Below, piece by piece: positions 14,801 to 14,983 of a stretch of 14,983 nucleotides of DNA. Under the pieces are notes generated by a model. The model was given only the letters and a program-made list of their open reading frames with translations. It was not told where the DNA came from and ran no database searches. Numbering within the stretch: position 1 is the stretch's first letter; every line of letters starts with the position of its first letter. The DNA is from Eubacteriales bacterium (lineage in GTDB: Bacteria; Bacillota; Clostridia; Peptostreptococcales; Anaerovoracaceae). Location: assembly GCA_028680875.1 (NCBI GenBank), contig JAQUJQ010000019.1:1-14983 (forward strand). Direction: 5' to 3'. The position numbers and the translations under genes are program-made.

Positions 14801-14983
14801 TTATTTAACTACCGATACATTGCTTGCTCTAAGCTTACCGTTTCGAGAATCTGTTTCCGTATCAAAAGTAACCTTTTGTCCTTCACTTAGTGATTTATAT
14901 CCTTCAGAACAAATAGCAGAAAAATGAACAAAAACATCATCTCCACCATTATCATCTGCAATAAATCCGAAACCCTTACTCTC
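14801..14983 (-). CDS. csp: Cold-shock protein, N-terminus cut off by the window edge
   Basis: Sixty residues of a CspA-type single-stranded nucleic-acid-binding protein, an OB-fold RNA chaperone. The RNP1 motif KGFGFI and RNP2 motif DVFVHFSAI are both present, followed by YKSLSEGQKVTFDTE and a C-terminus LRASNVSVVK. Full-length proteins are 65-70 residues, so only the first few (the GTVKWFN strand) are outside the window. It reads toward the IclR gene but is separated by its own terminator, so it is not part of the catabolic cluster. The insertion GGDD between RNP1 and RNP2 is within normal variation. Confidence 0.93.
   Translation of the reverse strand, partial: ESKGFGFIADDNGGDDVFVHFSAICSEGYKSLSEGQKVTFDTETDSRNGKLRASNVSVVK

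Noticed and set aside
1..14983. CRISPR array, tRNA, rRNA, insertion sequence or prophage genes
   Set aside because: No regularly spaced repeats, cloverleaf sequences, transposase or phage-type proteins were seen anywhere in the window.

Overview
The window looks like a piece of a strictly fermentative, low-to-mid G+C member of the Firmicutes (Clostridia). This rests on strong AGGAGG-type ribosome binding sites, A/T-rich spacers, a four-subunit 2-oxoacid:ferredoxin oxidoreductase, a phosphotransbutyrylase/butyrate-kinase pair and a small cold-shock protein. Every gene I can support is on the minus strand, so transcription runs from the right end to the left end.

Layout from right to left, in the direction of transcription. 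First is the 3' part of a cold-shock protein gene (14801-14983) with its terminator. Next is an IclR-family regulator (13758-14558), preceded by a probable promoter and an inverted repeat and followed by a perfect 29-bp hairpin. Then comes a 574-bp gap holding a consensus-like promoter (P1), a small operator-like palindrome and the decayed end of an Asp/Glu/hydantoin racemase gene. After that the main cluster runs: PLP aminotransferase, butyrate kinase (buk), phosphate acyltransferase (ptb), a second promoter (P2), oxidoreductase subunits gamma, delta, alpha and beta (porG, D, A, B), an M20 amidohydrolase, an NCS1 permease, a hydantoinase, and, after a 288-nt structured leader, a DASS-type carboxylate transporter. 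The left end has a 393-bp gap with a weak orphan reading frame and a possible leader peptide, then the 5' part of purC, which is housekeeping.

Read together, the cluster describes a complete energy-yielding route (inference from gene content). The NCS1 permease, in the family of the hydantoin transporter Mhp1, imports a 5-substituted hydantoin or similar cyclic ureide. The hydantoinase opens it to an N-carbamoyl amino acid, and the M20 enzyme removes the carbamoyl group. The aminotransferase makes the 2-oxoacid, and the ferredoxin oxidoreductase turns that into acyl-CoA, CO2 and reduced ferredoxin. Ptb and Buk convert acyl-CoA to a free carboxylate with formation of ATP. The DASS carrier may move the carboxylate or another anion across the membrane. 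The remnant of a hydantoin-racemase-like gene at the head of the cluster supports the hydantoin reading. I have not seen such an all-in-one 'hydantoin to fatty acid plus ATP' locus described, and it is the main point of interest here. Substrate identity cannot be read from the sequence.
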